A DNA stretch of 64,000 bases, from the NCBI RefSeq assembly GCF_900451195.1, contig NZ_UGHR01000001.1, forward strand, positions 2,790,001 to 2,854,000. Direction: 5' to 3'. The notes under the pieces were generated by a model. It made no database searches and was not told the origin of the DNA. It saw only the letters and a list, made by a program, of their open reading frames with translations. Below are positions 26,262 through 37,203 of this stretch, in pieces (position 1 is the stretch's first letter; each line of letters begins with the position of its first letter). Source of the DNA: Iodobacter fluviatilis. Lineage in GTDB: Bacteria; Pseudomonadota; Gammaproteobacteria; Burkholderiales; Chitinibacteraceae. A program made the position numbers and the translations under genes.

Positions 26262-27992
26262 TTAAAAGCCTTTACCAGCCACCATTTTTTTAGCACGGGC
26301 AAGCGCCAAAGGCTTCATAAACTGCGATATGAAGTCATCCCCCACCACCCACTTATCCCCCACCTGTTTCAAATCGATCGTTGCTTTAAACTGCACCTCT
26401 GCCGAACCACCCAAAGCAGAAAGTAACGAATCGGTGTAATCAATCAATACTGGGCAACTTAGCTGCTCTTTTGCAGATGAAGTACATTTTCCATCAGGCA
26501 GAACACCCCATAAGCCATCAACTCGTGAAGTTTTATCTTTCAAGCCCCGTGCCAATTTATTATCCATTGCAGCATCAATAGACTTCAAGCCATCCCGCAC
26601 CGCCTGATTTAAAACTTCGCCACTCAAAGGCCCGCTCAGCGCCGGATCAAGTGCTTTAGGCCCAAAACGAACATTGAGATAGTCAACGGGCTTAAACGTA
26701 AGACTAAATGACTCGGTTTTCTCTTTCTCTTTCTCAGGAGCAATCAAATAACCAAGAGCTATTTTTTCACCCTCACTTTCAAAAACAACACGACAGGCAC
26801 GAGATCGGCTCAGCTTATCGTATCCAATTTCTTCGGCTGGATGAATATGAGACCTTTGCTGCTCCTTATTCTTATTTGCAGAAGGGCGGAAAAGATTATT
26901 TTTGGCCTCAATTTGATAAAGTGTCACAGAGACACTACTTTCAACGTTCTCCGCATTGCACAATAGTGTCGTTGCAGGTAGCGGCTCCGTTACAGGTTGC
27001 TGCTTTAATCCCTTAAATCCAATCACACCCACGATAAAAAGAACCAGTGCGGCACAGCCCCACCGAACTATTCTTTTATCCGAAGCCTTATTTTGCTCCA
27101 GACGCACCTGCAACATCGAGGTCGTGCGATCTAAATCCAGCGCTTTTAAAGCATGAATAAATGATTCTGTCAGCAGACTTGTTTCAACTTGCCCACTAAA
27201 CAAATAGGTTTTTCTTTGCTCCGCCTCTTGCTGCTGAATGTAATGGCTGGCTATTAAATAATCTAAGAGGCCATTGATGGATGTATCGTCATACTCCGGC
27301 AATACGCCTTCATCAAAGTGGGCTTGCAGATTTTGATATTGTGCATGAGCGAGAAAACCCAATTCCTGCAACTGCTGAAGATATCGCTGGCTAAGCAAGG
27401 GGTGCAAAGTGGGATTAACGCGCTCAGGATCAATCGGGCGCATTCGCAATAATGTATCTGCATCAAACGCATATTCGGCCAGCAAAGTATCAATCGCATT
27501 TTGCACCTGGGATGCACTGGAATACCCCTCCGCAACCAGCCAGTTAAGCACATCCTTCAGCAAATAATGCTCATGCGAAAGAGAGCCTGCCTGCTCTAAA
27601 TGCGGCTTGGCCAGAGCCGCGTTTTCATCATTCAAAAATTGATGCTTTATCAGAAGATCTAACATCAATTGCTGAATTTTCTTGCCGATCAGTACCGGAT
27701 TAAGGCTTAAGAACTTCTCAAGATAGAGTGCATTTTCAGGCGTGGTTTCATCCAGCAGCACATCAAGCGCCAGCTTAATTAGGGGCTCATCCGTATCCCC
27801 GTGCCGAACCAACCAATCAAGGGCGTCTCTGAGTGAGCTATTTTCAAACTGAACACTTAAATCCCCCTGCGCGCTTCCAAGACGCTCCCAGACAAGATCA
27901 ATACGGTTATCAAACAAAAAACATTCGTATTCCAACAAAACAAACATCGAAGCACAGGCAGAACACTTACCACGTAAGGAAGAACTAAGCAC
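26262..27992 (-). CDS. Unrecognised 576-residue membrane protein with helical repeats
   Basis: I do not recognise the family. The cytosolic N-terminal 300 residues contain at least four helical units sharing a DxLxWLhxxxY/F-type motif: DALDWLVRHG (57-66), LMLDLLIKHQF (109-119), DVLNWLVAEGY (147-157) and GLLDYLIASHY (241-251). A CxxC pair sits at 10-13 (KCSACAS). One membrane helix spans about 310-327. The C-terminal periplasmic part (about 330-576) contains paired cysteines and ends in a region, VGDDFISQFMKPLALARA, typical of beta-sandwich secreted domains. The start is a GTG at 27992. It is followed by a terminator and stands alone, upstream of nothing related. It could be a sensor or assembly scaffold, but no function can be given. 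Confidence 0.7.
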   Translation of the reverse strand: MLSSSLRGKCSACASMFVLLEYECFLFDNRIDLVWERLGSAQGDLSVQFENSSLRDALDWLVRHGDTDEPLIKLALDVLLDETTPENALYLEKFLSLNPVLIGKKIQQLMLDLLIKHQFLNDENAALAKPHLEQAGSLSHEHYLLKDVLNWLVAEGYSSASQVQNAIDTLLAEYAFDADTLLRMRPIDPERVNPTLHPLLSQRYLQQLQELGFLAHAQYQNLQAHFDEGVLPEYDDTSINGLLDYLIASHYIQQQEAEQRKTYLFSGQVETSLLTESFIHALKALDLDRTTSMLQVRLEQNKASDKRIVRWGCAALVLFIVGVIGFKGLKQQPVTEPLPATTLLCNAENVESSVSVTLYQIEAKNNLFRPSANKNKEQQRSHIHPAEEIGYDKLSRSRACRVVFESEGEKIALGYLIAPEKEKEKTESFSLTFKPVDYLNVRFGPKALDPALSGPLSGEVLNQAVRDGLKSIDAAMDNKLARGLKDKTSRVDGLWGVLPDGKCTSSAKEQLSCPVLIDYTDSLLSALGGSAEVQFKATIDLKQVGDKWVVGDDFISQFMKPLALARAKKMVAGKGF

Positions 27993-28102
27993 AATTTAAT
28001 CCAAAATAATTGAAAGTAATTTTTCTTGCAGCTTTCGCAAGCCAAAATTATTGCACTTAACGCCCTTAGCCACACTGCCTATAACTACCTACAAACGTCT
28101 TT

Positions 28103-28792
28103 CTAACTGATCAAGCGATAGCCCACGCCGGTTTCGGTAACGATATGCTGTGGCAAAGCGGGGTCGGTTTCCAGCTTTTGCCGCAAATGGCCCATATATA
28201 CGCGCAGATACTGGCTGCTTTCCGAGTGCGATGGCCCCCATACGGCTTTGAGCAGCTCGCGATGCGTAAGCACTTTGCCGGGGAAGCGTGTCAGGGTAGT
28301 GAGTAAGCGATATTCAATAGGCGTAAGATGCACCGGCACGTCACTTTTATAAACCTGACGATTTACTAGGTCGATTTTAATCTGGCCAAACTCGATAGAC
28401 TGCTGTGCGCCCTGCCCGCGCGTATGGCGGCGTAGCAAAACGCGAATTCGCGCCAAGCACTCAGGCACACCAAAGGGTTTGGTCAAGAAATCGTCGGCTC
28501 CGGCATCCAGCGCCCTTACTTTTTCTGTTTCTTGCGTGCGGGCAGAGAGCACTAATACGGGCAGCTCGCACCATTCGCGCAGGCGCTCGATCACCGTTAC
28601 ACCATCCATATCGGGCAGGCCTAAATCTAAGATAATGAGATCAGGCTTACGGGTGGCAACCTCAATCAAGCCCTGCTTACCGGTTTCCGCCGTAAACACC
28701 TGCATGCCCACATCCAGCAAGGATTCAGACAAAAAATGCCGTATCGGCTTTTCGTCTTCGATGATGACAACGGTAATAGGGATATCTGACAT
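28103..28792 (-). CDS. kdpE: KdpE response regulator
   Basis: 229-residue OmpR/PhoB-type regulator of the kdp operon. The receiver has the phosphorylated Asp in LIILDLGLPDMDG and Lys in FLTKPFG. The winged-helix domain ends with SSQYLRVYMGHLRQKLE, the KdpE-typical recognition region. It is separated from kdpD by 293 bases that hold a palindromic repeat. The genes usually overlap, so the two are probably not translationally coupled here. Confidence 0.96.
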   Translation of the reverse strand: MSDIPITVVIIEDEKPIRHFLSESLLDVGMQVFTAETGKQGLIEVATRKPDLIILDLGLPDMDGVTVIERLREWCELPVLVLSARTQETEKVRALDAGADDFLTKPFGVPECLARIRVLLRRHTRGQGAQQSIEFGQIKIDLVNRQVYKSDVPVHLTPIEYRLLTTLTRFPGKVLTHRELLKAVWGPSHSESSQYLRVYMGHLRQKLETDPALPQHIVTETGVGYRLIS

Positions 28793-28837
28793 GCTGGCCT
28801 ATTCTTATAAATGGTGAATACAAAATAATCGAAAATA

Positions 28838-28985
28838 CAGCGCATCCCCATTTTGCAAAAAGGGGGCAAGGGGTAATGCCGTTCACTTAAGCGGTTTTGA
28901 CCTTAGCCTCCCCCTTTGTAAAAGGAGGGAACTCAAGCAAAACGGCTTAAGTAAACGGCATTTGGGCTAGGGGGAATTTTAATGC
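28838..28985. repeat. REP-like palindromic repeat, copy 2, between kdpD and kdpE
   Basis: Hairpins of C-run and G-run halves around TTTGTAAAAG and TTTTGCAAAAAG loops. The outer arms ATGCCGTTCACTTAAGC and GCTTAAGTAAACGGCAT also pair, giving a long imperfect palindrome, and end in GGGCTAGGGGGAATT. The element resembles copies at 17519 and 31975. It interrupts the kdpDE pair. Confidence 0.8.
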
Positions 28986-29085
28986 CAGGTGCGCAGCGAC
29001 TGCGTCGTTGTACAACCTATAAAAGCGAGCTCATGGTTTCTCTGTGTTCTGCCTTAAATCTCTGTGTTATCTGCATCTACAGACG

Positions 29086-31764
29086 CTAGGGTATTAAATC
29101 CACGCTTTCAAATACAGGCGGTGTACCCAATGGCAGGGTGAATTCAAACTCTGCACCATGAGGGTCTAGGTTTCGGGCGCTGATTTGTCCGCCGTGGGCA
29201 TGAATAATGCTGCGGCATATTGCAAGGCCCAGCCCCACGCCGGGCGCACCGGATTCGGTTGTACCACGGGTAAATTTATCAAATAAGCGCGTGCCCTCTG
29301 GTAAGCCGGGGCCGTTATCGCTGACGGCTATTCGTGCCATATCACCGTCTTTTTTTGCTGAGATCGTTATGCTACTGCCAGCAGGGGTATATTTGGCAGC
29401 GTTTTCCAGTAAATTAACCAAAACACGCTCCATCAACACGGCGTCATACTCAAGCAAGGGAAAATCGCTAGGCAGATCAACCTGAATACTGTGAGCCGTA
29501 AGGCTGGCCCCTGCCACCCTCACCGCGCCGCCTACAGACTCCTCGAATAGCTGCCATTCTTTATTCGGCTTTACCCCCGATTGCAGCTTGGCCATGTCTA
29601 ATAGATTACTGACCATATGATTCATGCGCATCGCTTCTTTTTGCAAGCTTTGCGAAACATGCCGCAATTCTGCAGGGGTTTCATCTTTATCCAGCAGGCT
29701 GGCAAGACCAACAAGCGTGGTCAGCGGCGTACGTAAATCATGCGAGACTGCAGACAATACGCCATTACGCAAGCGCTCTGATTCCATGACCACAATGGCA
29801 TCTTGAGCAACCTCTACGTAATGCACGCGCTCCAAGGCTAGCGCAATCTGGCTGGCGGCGCTTTCTAATAAGCGCTGTTGCTCAGGTAAAAACACAAGCT
29901 GGCTGTCGCCAGGTAAAACCGCCAGCACGCCTCGGGTACGCATCGGGGCTTTCAAAGGAATATAGAGCAGCGGCGCGGCAGGCAGCGTATGCGTGCCAAG
30001 GCCCGCAGGCTGCTGATAATCATAAACCCACTGGGCAATACCTAAATCGGCACTGGCATGCTCGTGCGAAGCACGCACTTTTTCTTCGCTATCTGGGATA
30101 AACAGCAGCGTTTGTGATTGAAAAAGCCCATCCAGATGGCGCACGCTCATTTCTACAATCTGGGTAGCGGTCAGCGCGCCAGACAGCTCGCGTCCTAGCT
30201 CGTACAAGGCCCGCGTGCGGCGCTCGCGGTAGGTGGCCACATTGGCTTCAAAGCGTAATCTGGAAGTCAGATGACTAATAATCAGCGCCACCGATAACAT
30301 CACAGCAAACGTCAGTAAATACTGGGTATCTGACACCGTAAAGGACATGCGCGGTGCAACAAAAAAGAAATCAAATGCGGCCACCGATAATAAAGACGTC
30401 ACAGCACCCGCACCGCGCCCATAACGCACCGACACCAGCACCACCGCCAGCAAATACAACATCACCACATTGGCTAAATCAAAAAAATGCAGCAAGCCTG
30501 CTGTCAGCAGCGTAGTTAAGGCGGCTGCGCCCAGCGCGGCAAAATAGCCATGGCGCTGGAATTTGGGCGTTGCTTCGTCAAACAGCAGGCTATTGGGTTT
30601 TGCATCGCTGGGCAGTGCATCGCTTAGATCATGCGCCACCACATAAACATCGACATCGCTGGCCTTATCAATCAGCAGCTCGGATAAAGGCCGCCGCCAA
30701 AGCCTCGACCATGTACTGCGCTGCGATTTGCCCACCACCATTTTGGATACATTACGGCTACGCGCAAAGGCCAGCAGGGTATCCACCAAATCCACTCCCG
30801 CCAGTACGCTGGTTTCCGCACCTAACTCCTGTGCAAGTTTCAGTGTTTTTAATACCTGATTACGCGTTGCATCGCCCTGGCGCTGCAGCTCCGGCGTCTC
30901 TACATAAACCACCAGGCAATCAGCATGCAAGCTGGCGGCCAGCCTGCATGCGCTGCGAATCAGCTTGTCCCCGCCTGAATACGGGCCAATGCTGATCAAT
31001 AAACGCTCGTGTGCTTTCCACACGGGATGAATAGACTGATCCGCGCGGTAAGCACGCATCTGCGCATCCACCCGATCAGCCGTGCGGCGCAGCGCCAGCT
31101 CACGCAATGCCAGCAAATTGCCTTTGCGAAAGAAATTCTGACTGGCCCGCGTGGCCTGCTCCGGCCGGTAAACCTTGCCCTCTGCGAGGCGCAGCAATAA
31201 TTCATCAGGCGGCAAATCGACAAGGGTCACTTCATCGGCCGCATCAAACACATGATCCGGCAGTGTTTCGCGCACCACAATGCCGGTGATCTGCCCTACT
31301 ACATCATTTAAGCGCTCTAAATGCTGCACATTCAGCGAGGTGTAAACATCTATCCCTGCAGCCAGCAGCTCTTCCACATCCTGCCAGCGCTTAGGGTGGC
31401 GGGATCCGGCCACATTAGAATGCGCCAGCTCGTCGATTAAAATCAGCGGCGGTTTAATAGCCAGTGCTGCATCAAGATCAAATTCGGGCAGAGTTTGCCC
31501 GCGATGCTCTATTTTTGCAGGGGGTAATACTTTTAAACCGATCAGCTGTGAGGCTGTTTCGCTACGGCCGTGTGTTTCCACCACGCCAACAAGAACATCC
31601 ACGCCCAAACGCTGCTGCACATGGCCGGCGGCCAGCATGGCGTAAGTCTTACCCACACCCGCACAGGCACCAAAAAAAACCTTCAAACGCCCGCGGGCAG
31701 CTTGCTCATCGCTTCGTTTGATTTTATCGAGCAGGGAATCGGGATCGGGTCGGGTATCGGTCAT
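29086..31764 (-). CDS. kdpD: KdpD sensor histidine kinase
   Basis: 892 residues, usual KdpD length. The N-terminal KdpD domain has Walker A GACAGVGKT (about 32-40) and DELAHSN. A universal-stress-like domain follows (about 245-370). Four membrane helices lie at about 400-500, a GAF-like domain at about 520-655, then HisKA with the phospho-His in SHDLRTPL and HATPase with NLLENAAKY and GVGLGLAI. It responds to low K+ and turgor and phosphorylates KdpE. It lies 416 bases downstream of kdpC with a palindromic repeat between, so it may have its own promoter or be attenuated relative to the transport genes. Confidence 0.97.
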   Translation of the reverse strand: MTDTRPDPDSLLDKIKRSDEQAARGRLKVFFGACAGVGKTYAMLAAGHVQQRLGVDVLVGVVETHGRSETASQLIGLKVLPPAKIEHRGQTLPEFDLDAALAIKPPLILIDELAHSNVAGSRHPKRWQDVEELLAAGIDVYTSLNVQHLERLNDVVGQITGIVVRETLPDHVFDAADEVTLVDLPPDELLLRLAEGKVYRPEQATRASQNFFRKGNLLALRELALRRTADRVDAQMRAYRADQSIHPVWKAHERLLISIGPYSGGDKLIRSACRLAASLHADCLVVYVETPELQRQGDATRNQVLKTLKLAQELGAETSVLAGVDLVDTLLAFARSRNVSKMVVGKSQRSTWSRLWRRPLSELLIDKASDVDVYVVAHDLSDALPSDAKPNSLLFDEATPKFQRHGYFAALGAAALTTLLTAGLLHFFDLANVVMLYLLAVVLVSVRYGRGAGAVTSLLSVAAFDFFFVAPRMSFTVSDTQYLLTFAVMLSVALIISHLTSRLRFEANVATYRERRTRALYELGRELSGALTATQIVEMSVRHLDGLFQSQTLLFIPDSEEKVRASHEHASADLGIAQWVYDYQQPAGLGTHTLPAAPLLYIPLKAPMRTRGVLAVLPGDSQLVFLPEQQRLLESAASQIALALERVHYVEVAQDAIVVMESERLRNGVLSAVSHDLRTPLTTLVGLASLLDKDETPAELRHVSQSLQKEAMRMNHMVSNLLDMAKLQSGVKPNKEWQLFEESVGGAVRVAGASLTAHSIQVDLPSDFPLLEYDAVLMERVLVNLLENAAKYTPAGSSITISAKKDGDMARIAVSDNGPGLPEGTRLFDKFTRGTTESGAPGVGLGLAICRSIIHAHGGQISARNLDPHGAEFEFTLPLGTPPVFESVDLIP

Positions 31765-31974
31765 TGATAGGCTTGTGGCTAAGGGTTGGGGGTTAAAAAT
31801 CGAAGTTCTGTGTAGACACGCAGGACAGGGGAGAACACAGCGACCATGGAGAAAACCAAAAGAGAGAATACATTCCCCTCTGCCTACTCATCTTTCATAT
31901 CATCAAAAGGCGTATTCGACGCGAAGTGCAATACGCCAGAGCATCAGTATCTACCCAACTACTTACTATCAATT

Positions 31975-32095
31975 CCGTGCCACACCTCCCCCTTTGAAAA
32001 AGGGGGGTTGGATGTTGAATTGGCATGAAATCAGATGAAATTCCAATGCTAAATCCCCCCTAGCCCCCCTTTTCAAAAGGGGGAACGTACATATC
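31975..32095. repeat. REP-like palindromic repeat, copy 3, between kdpC and kdpD
   Basis: Left half CCTCCCCCTTTGAAAAAGG followed by GGTTGGA, right half AATCCCCCCTAGCCCCCC followed by TTTTCAAAAGGGGGAAC. A central inverted ATTGGCAT/ATTCCAATGC pair makes a REPIN-like pair of hairpins. It shares CCCCCTTTGAAAAAGGGGG and CTAGGGGG with the copy at 17519. It lies in the 416-base gap of the kdp operon; no gene is seen there. Confidence 0.85.
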
Positions 32096-32180
32096 AACTT
32101 GTGTAGATAATGATGATGCCAGATGGGGAGATTTATCCGGCGCAATGCCAAGGCGGTTGCGCCCTAAGCAAGCAGTTTGA

Positions 32181-32765
32181 CTATTTCGCCAATGGATATT
32201 GCTCATCCAGCGCGATATTGAGCTTTAACACATTGACTCTAGCCTCGCCAAATACACCAAACTGACGGCCTTCTGTGTTTTCTACTAGCAGTTTACTCAC
32301 TTTATCGCTTGATAGCTTACGCGCTACCGACACACGCTCTAATTGATATTGGGCGGCAGCGATGCTGATATGTGGATCTAAGCCACTACCAGAGGCGGTA
32401 ACCAGATCAACAGGAATTGCTCCAGCTTGATTAGGGTGGGCTTTTTTCAAGGCCTCTACCCGCCCTTTTACCGCATCCAGAAACGCAGGATTAGTCGGGC
32501 CAAGGTTTGAGCCGCTTGATCCGCCCGCGTTGTAGCCCATCGGCCCTGTTGCTGACGGTCGGCCCCAGAAGTATTGTGGCTCGCTGAAATTCTGCCCGAT
32601 CAGGCTGGAACCTACGGCCTTACCCTGCAATTGCACTAGGCTACCATTGGCCTGATCCGGCATGGTCGCTTGAGATACACCAGTCACTAGCAAAGGGTAA
32701 GCAAGACCAGTGATGGCAGAAAGTAGAGCAAAAATGACCAGAGCGGGTCTTAATTGAGCATTCAT
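32181..32765 (-). CDS. kdpC: K+-transporting ATPase subunit KdpC
   Basis: 194 residues with one N-terminal membrane helix (about 7-29; [21 protein letters not shown] is the region). Conserved blocks are [41 protein letters not shown] and NVLKLNIAL. KdpC assembles with KdpA and KdpB and raises ATP affinity. The ribosome site AAGGA sits before ATG 32765. Confidence 0.97.
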   Translation of the reverse strand: MNAQLRPALVIFALLSAITGLAYPLLVTGVSQATMPDQANGSLVQLQGKAVGSSLIGQNFSEPQYFWGRPSATGPMGYNAGGSSGSNLGPTNPAFLDAVKGRVEALKKAHPNQAGAIPVDLVTASGSGLDPHISIAAAQYQLERVSVARKLSSDKVSKLLVENTEGRQFGVFGEARVNVLKLNIALDEQYPLAK

Positions 32766-32847
32766 TTTAAATCCTTCGTTGCGCTTGCCTTAAGGCTTGC
32801 TTCAAGAGGTAAATCTATCCATAAGTGGCGAGCAATGGCGCACCACA

Positions 32848-33111
32848 TCAAATTTCGCTGCGCCACAGTACGGTTTTGCAGCAGCTGCACATCGTTTTAG
32901 AGCGCACGGCGTACAAATGATCACTGGTCAAAGGGTAAAATGCGCCGCAGCGATAGCAGCCCACCTCTCCTTCCCCTTTGCAAGTGGCATGCTTTGCCAG
33001 ATACTCCTTAAGCGTGGGCGAGCGCCGCCAAAACCAAAGACTGCAGCACCTCACCGCATACGCCAACAGCAGCATGAAAATAATCAGCAATAAGTTTCCA
33101 ATCATATCCAT
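32848..33111 (-). CDS. Small membrane-anchored zinc-ribbon protein inside the kdp operon
   Basis: 87 residues from ATG 33111, chosen because GGAGG lies 8 bases upstream; a GTG at 33138 would start before the ribosome site. One membrane helix (MIGNLLLIIFMLLLAYAV) is followed by a basic stretch and a zinc ribbon made of two knuckles, CYRC and CSCC, about 22 residues apart. It lies between kdpB (47 bases) and kdpC (82 bases) on the same strand and must be transcribed with them. No such subunit belongs to the standard KdpFABC complex. It might be an assembly or redox factor or an unrelated insertion; no function is known. Confidence 0.8.
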   Translation of the reverse strand: MDMIGNLLLIIFMLLLAYAVRCCSLWFWRRSPTLKEYLAKHATCKGEGEVGCYRCGAFYPLTSDHLYAVRSKTMCSCCKTVLWRSEI

Positions 33112-33157
33112 ACGCGTGCCCTCCAAATCATCCGGCACCGGCCGGATGACGCACCAC

Positions 33158-35308
33158 TTAAACTAAGCCCATTGCACCTAAAGCCATATCAATGATTTTA
33201 ATTCCGGCAAAAGGCACTAATAAGCCACCCAAACCGTAAATCAATAAATTATTACGCAGTAATTGCGCGGCAGCCTGAGCGCGGTATTTCACGCCTTTTA
33301 ATGCCAACGGAATCAGAAATACAATAATTAAGGCATTAAAAATCACCGCCGACATCACCGCCGAATCAGGGCTATTTAATCCCATTACATTTAATGCACC
33401 CAATTGCGGATAAGTCGATACAAAAGCGGCCGGAATAATGGCAAAATATTTCGCCACATCGTTGGCAATACTAAAGGTGGTTAAGGAGCCGCGTGTCATC
33501 AGCATTTGCTTGCCGATTTCTACAATCTCAATCAATTTGGTTGGATTGGAATCCAAGTCCACCATATTGCCCGCTTCTTTAGCCGCTTGCGTACCGGTAT
33601 TCATCGCCACCGCCACATCCGCCTGCGCCAGAGCCGGTGCATCATTGGTACCGTCACCCGTCATCGCGACCAACTTGCCTTCGGCCTGGTACTGGCGAAT
33701 CAATGCCAGCTTGGCTTCTGGTGTCGCTTCAGCTAGGAAATCATCCACACCGGCTTCGGCCGCAATGGCTGCAGCCGTCAGCGGATTGTCACCGGTGATC
33801 ATAATGGTTTTAATCCCCATCTGACGCAGCTCGGCAAAACGCTCTTTAATGCCGCCTTTCACGATGTCTTTTAGCTCGATCACGCCCATTACTTTAGGGC
33901 CATCACTTACTAATAAAGGTGTAGAACCACGGCGGGCAATGTCGTCTGCAATCTTGCCTACTGCATCAGGGAACACACCGCCCATAGATGCAACATGCTT
34001 TTTAATCGCGTCGATCGCCCCCTTACGGATCAGGCGCTCATCGTAATTCACACCACTCATCCGGGTTTGCGCAGTAAACGCAACAAACTCTACTGCGTGG
34101 CTTAAAAGCTGGCGTTCACGCAAATTAAATTTCTGCTTAGCCAAGACCACAATACTGCGCCCTTCCGGGGTTTCATCAGCAAGAGATGCCAATTGTGCGG
34201 CATCTGCCAGCTCTTCCATTGTCACGCCAGGAGCAGGTACAAAAGCCGATGCCTGACGGTTACCCAGTGTGATCGTGCCGGTTTTATCCAGCATCAATAC
34301 ATCCACATCCCCTGCTGCTTCTACTGCGCGGCCCGATGTAGCAATCACATTGGCCTGCATCATACGGCTCATACCTGCCACACCAATGGCTGATAAAAGC
34401 GCGCCAATGGTGGTTGGGATCAAACACACCAGTAAGGCAATCAAGGCAGTAATGGTAATCGGCGAGCCTGCTTTGCTTGCTTCTGCGCTAAACATAGAGA
34501 AAGGCAGCAGCGTCACCGTCACCACCATAAACACGATGGTTAAGGCCACCAGCAAAATCGTTAACGCGATTTCATTCGGTGTTTTCTGGCGTTTTGCGCC
34601 TTCTACCATGGCAATCATACGGTCCAAAAAGGCTTCACCCGGATTGACACTGACGCGCATCACAATCCAATCAGACAACACCCGCGTACCGCCAGTTACT
34701 GCTGTAAAGTCGCCGCCTGATTCACGAATCACCGGTGCAGATTCACCGGTAATGGCCGATTCATCCACCGATGCCACGCCTTCGATCACTTCGCCGTCCG
34801 CAGGCACCACATCACCGGCTTCCACCAGAATGTAATCACCTTTACGCAGGCTGGCACTGTCGGCAATCGATTTGCCAAATTTTCGACCAGGACCAGTCAG
34901 CTTTTTAGCAATGACGTTTTTCTTGGTATTACGTAAAGATGCAGCCTGCGCCTTGCTGCGCCCCTCTGCCAGGCTTTCAGCAAAGTTAGCAAACAACACG
35001 GTAAACCACAGCCATGCAGTAATACCGGCAATAAAGCTCAGCGCCGCTTCGCCGTGGCCGGCAAGGGCCTGAATCAGCAGCAAGGTGCTTAAAATACTGC
35101 CCACATACACCACAAACATCACTGGGTTTTTAAGCTGGGTTTTAGGTGCCAGCTTTTTAAATGAATCGACCACCGCTGGCCCAATCAGCTGCGGGTCGAG
35201 CAAAGAAAGTTTTTTGCCTGCGGCAGCAGGTACAGAGTGCGCAGCCACTGCGGCAGCAGCAACAGGCACTGCGGCGGGCTTTGTACGATTCACGTCAGTA
35301 GTATTCAT
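33158..35308 (-). CDS. kdpB: K+-transporting P-type ATPase subunit KdpB
   Basis: 716 residues. The catalytic subunit, with phosphorylated Asp in [10 protein letters not shown], the TGES actuator loop (AITGESAPV) and the hinge [14 protein letters not shown]. The N-terminal 30 residues are an Ala-rich extension not typical of E. coli KdpB (682 residues). ATP hydrolysis here drives K+ uptake through KdpA. It lies 83 bases after kdpA. Confidence 0.97.
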   Translation of the reverse strand: MNTTDVNRTKPAAVPVAAAAVAAHSVPAAAGKKLSLLDPQLIGPAVVDSFKKLAPKTQLKNPVMFVVYVGSILSTLLLIQALAGHGEAALSFIAGITAWLWFTVLFANFAESLAEGRSKAQAASLRNTKKNVIAKKLTGPGRKFGKSIADSASLRKGDYILVEAGDVVPADGEVIEGVASVDESAITGESAPVIRESGGDFTAVTGGTRVLSDWIVMRVSVNPGEAFLDRMIAMVEGAKRQKTPNEIALTILLVALTIVFMVVTVTLLPFSMFSAEASKAGSPITITALIALLVCLIPTTIGALLSAIGVAGMSRMMQANVIATSGRAVEAAGDVDVLMLDKTGTITLGNRQASAFVPAPGVTMEELADAAQLASLADETPEGRSIVVLAKQKFNLRERQLLSHAVEFVAFTAQTRMSGVNYDERLIRKGAIDAIKKHVASMGGVFPDAVGKIADDIARRGSTPLLVSDGPKVMGVIELKDIVKGGIKERFAELRQMGIKTIMITGDNPLTAAAIAAEAGVDDFLAEATPEAKLALIRQYQAEGKLVAMTGDGTNDAPALAQADVAVAMNTGTQAAKEAGNMVDLDSNPTKLIEIVEIGKQMLMTRGSLTTFSIANDVAKYFAIIPAAFVSTYPQLGALNVMGLNSPDSAVMSAVIFNALIIVFLIPLALKGVKYRAQAAAQLLRNNLLIYGLGGLLVPFAGIKIIDMALGAMGLV

Positions 35309-35391
35309 CGCTTTTTACCAAAAGGAGTTGCAATGGTTTGATTGCAAATTTACCGGGCGGAAAAAACCACAGGCCTTCCCGCCCAAAGCTG

Positions 35392-37203
35392 TTATTTAAC
35401 AGGTGCAATCATTTGCAAATGTTCAACCACAGGGCCCAGTGCCAGTGCAGGTACATAGTTCAGTGCCCCCACCAGCAACACGGTTCCCACCAACAGCACC
35501 ACAAATAAAGGCCCGTGCGTTGGCAGCGTTCCGCCTGTTACGGCAAGGCGTTTTTTAGCCGCCAAAGAGCCTGCCATGGCCAGTACCGGCACAATAATCA
35601 GGAAACGGCCCAGCCACATCGCAATACCCAGCATCCCGTTATAAAACGGAGTGTTCGCAGATAAACCAGCAAAAGCACTGCCGTTATTATTTGCAGCCGA
35701 GGTAAAGGCATACAGCACTTCACTTAAGCCATGCGCACCCGGGTTCAGAATGCCTGCCTTACCATCAGTCAACATCAAGGCAATGGCTGTACCCACCAGC
35801 ACCAGAATTGGCGTCACCAGGATCGATAAAGCGCTCATCTTCATTTCAAAGATTTCGATCTTTTTACCTAGGTATTCAGGCGTGCGGCCCACCATCAGCC
35901 CCGCAATAAACACCGCCAGAATCGCAAACACCAGCATGCCGTAAAGGCCAGAGCCAACACCACCAAACACCACTTCACCCAGTTGCATCAGCAGTGTTGG
36001 CACCAGCCCGCCCAACGGGGTTAAGGAATCGTGCATTGCATTCACTGCACCGCAAGAAGCCGAAGTGGTTACCGCTACAAACAAGGATGTCGCAGTGATA
36101 CCAAAGCGAGCTTCTTTACCTTCCATATTGCCGCCAGCTTGCGTGCTGCTCAGCACCTGATCCACGCCAAGTGAATTCAGACCGGCCGTACCTGTTTGCT
36201 CGGCCATCACCAGTACGGAATACATCGCCACAAAGATCACCGTCATGGCTGCAATAACCGCCCAGCCCTGACGTTTATCACCCACCATGCGACCAAAAAC
36301 AAAACATAGCGCAGCAGGGATCAGGAAAATCGCCAACATTTGCAAAAAGTTTGCAAATGGGGTTGGATTTTCGAAAGGATGAGCAGAGTTAGAGTTAAAG
36401 AAACCACCACCATTAGTACCTAAAAGCTTAATCGCTTCTTGCGATGCAACCGGCCCCATGGCAAGCGTTTGTGTATGGCTGATCACGTCTTCCATAACAG
36501 GTGCGCCCTTGGCATCTTTCACCACATCACCATGGCTATCATGCTTAGGCTGCTGAAATGTAGTGGCCTGTACGGTAGGCACTTCTTTATATGCAGACAG
36601 GTTTTGAATCATGCCTTGGCCCACAAACACCAAAGATAAAACCAGAGACAGCGGCAGCAAGATATATAAAGTGCTGCGGGTTAAATCCACCCAGAAATTA
36701 CCCACGGTGCTGGCGCTATGCCGCGCAAAGCCACGGATCAAGGCAATCACCACCGCAATACCAGTCGCAGCAGATAAAAAGTTCTGCACCGTTAAACCCA
36801 GCATTTGCGTGAGGTAAGACATGGTGGATTCACCACCGTAGCCTTGCCAGTTGGTATTGGTGACAAAAGAAATAGCGGTATTGAGTGCCGAATCCGGGCT
36901 GACCGCGCCAAAACCCTGAGGGTTAAATGGCAGGCCACCTTGCACACGCTGCAAGAGATAAAGTGCAAATGCGCCCAACGCATTAAACAGTAGCAAACTG
37001 ATCGCATAAGATTTCCAGCCTGTTTCCTGGCTGGAATGGATGCCTGCCAAACGATAAATTCCGTTCTCAAGCGGCTTTAAAACACGTAAAGGGCCTTGAA
37101 TCTCGCCCTGCATCACTTTATTGATCACAATCGCCAGCGGCCATGACAACAGCAGTAAAACGAATAAAAACAGCCCCAGTTGGAGCAAAGCATCGGTAGT
37201 CAT
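35392..37203 (-). CDS. kdpA: K+-transporting ATPase subunit KdpA
   Basis: 603 residues with about ten membrane helices. The K+-binding subunit, related to K+ channels; selectivity-filter-like loops are seen in [29 protein letters not shown] (about residues 230-250), [14 protein letters not shown] and [13 protein letters not shown]. The ATG at 37203 directly follows the kdpF stop codon, so the two are coupled. Confidence 0.97.
   Translation of the reverse strand: MTTDALLQLGLFLFVLLLLSWPLAIVINKVMQGEIQGPLRVLKPLENGIYRLAGIHSSQETGWKSYAISLLLFNALGAFALYLLQRVQGGLPFNPQGFGAVSPDSALNTAISFVTNTNWQGYGGESTMSYLTQMLGLTVQNFLSAATGIAVVIALIRGFARHSASTVGNFWVDLTRSTLYILLPLSLVLSLVFVGQGMIQNLSAYKEVPTVQATTFQQPKHDSHGDVVKDAKGAPVMEDVISHTQTLAMGPVASQEAIKLLGTNGGGFFNSNSAHPFENPTPFANFLQMLAIFLIPAALCFVFGRMVGDKRQGWAVIAAMTVIFVAMYSVLVMAEQTGTAGLNSLGVDQVLSSTQAGGNMEGKEARFGITATSLFVAVTTSASCGAVNAMHDSLTPLGGLVPTLLMQLGEVVFGGVGSGLYGMLVFAILAVFIAGLMVGRTPEYLGKKIEIFEMKMSALSILVTPILVLVGTAIALMLTDGKAGILNPGAHGLSEVLYAFTSAANNNGSAFAGLSANTPFYNGMLGIAMWLGRFLIIVPVLAMAGSLAAKKRLAVTGGTLPTHGPLFVVLLVGTVLLVGALNYVPALALGPVVEHLQMIAPVK

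Noticed and set aside
17519..32095. G/C-run palindromes as CRISPR repeats or insertion-sequence ends
   Set aside because: Only three scattered copies without regular spacing, no transposase frame or target duplication visible.
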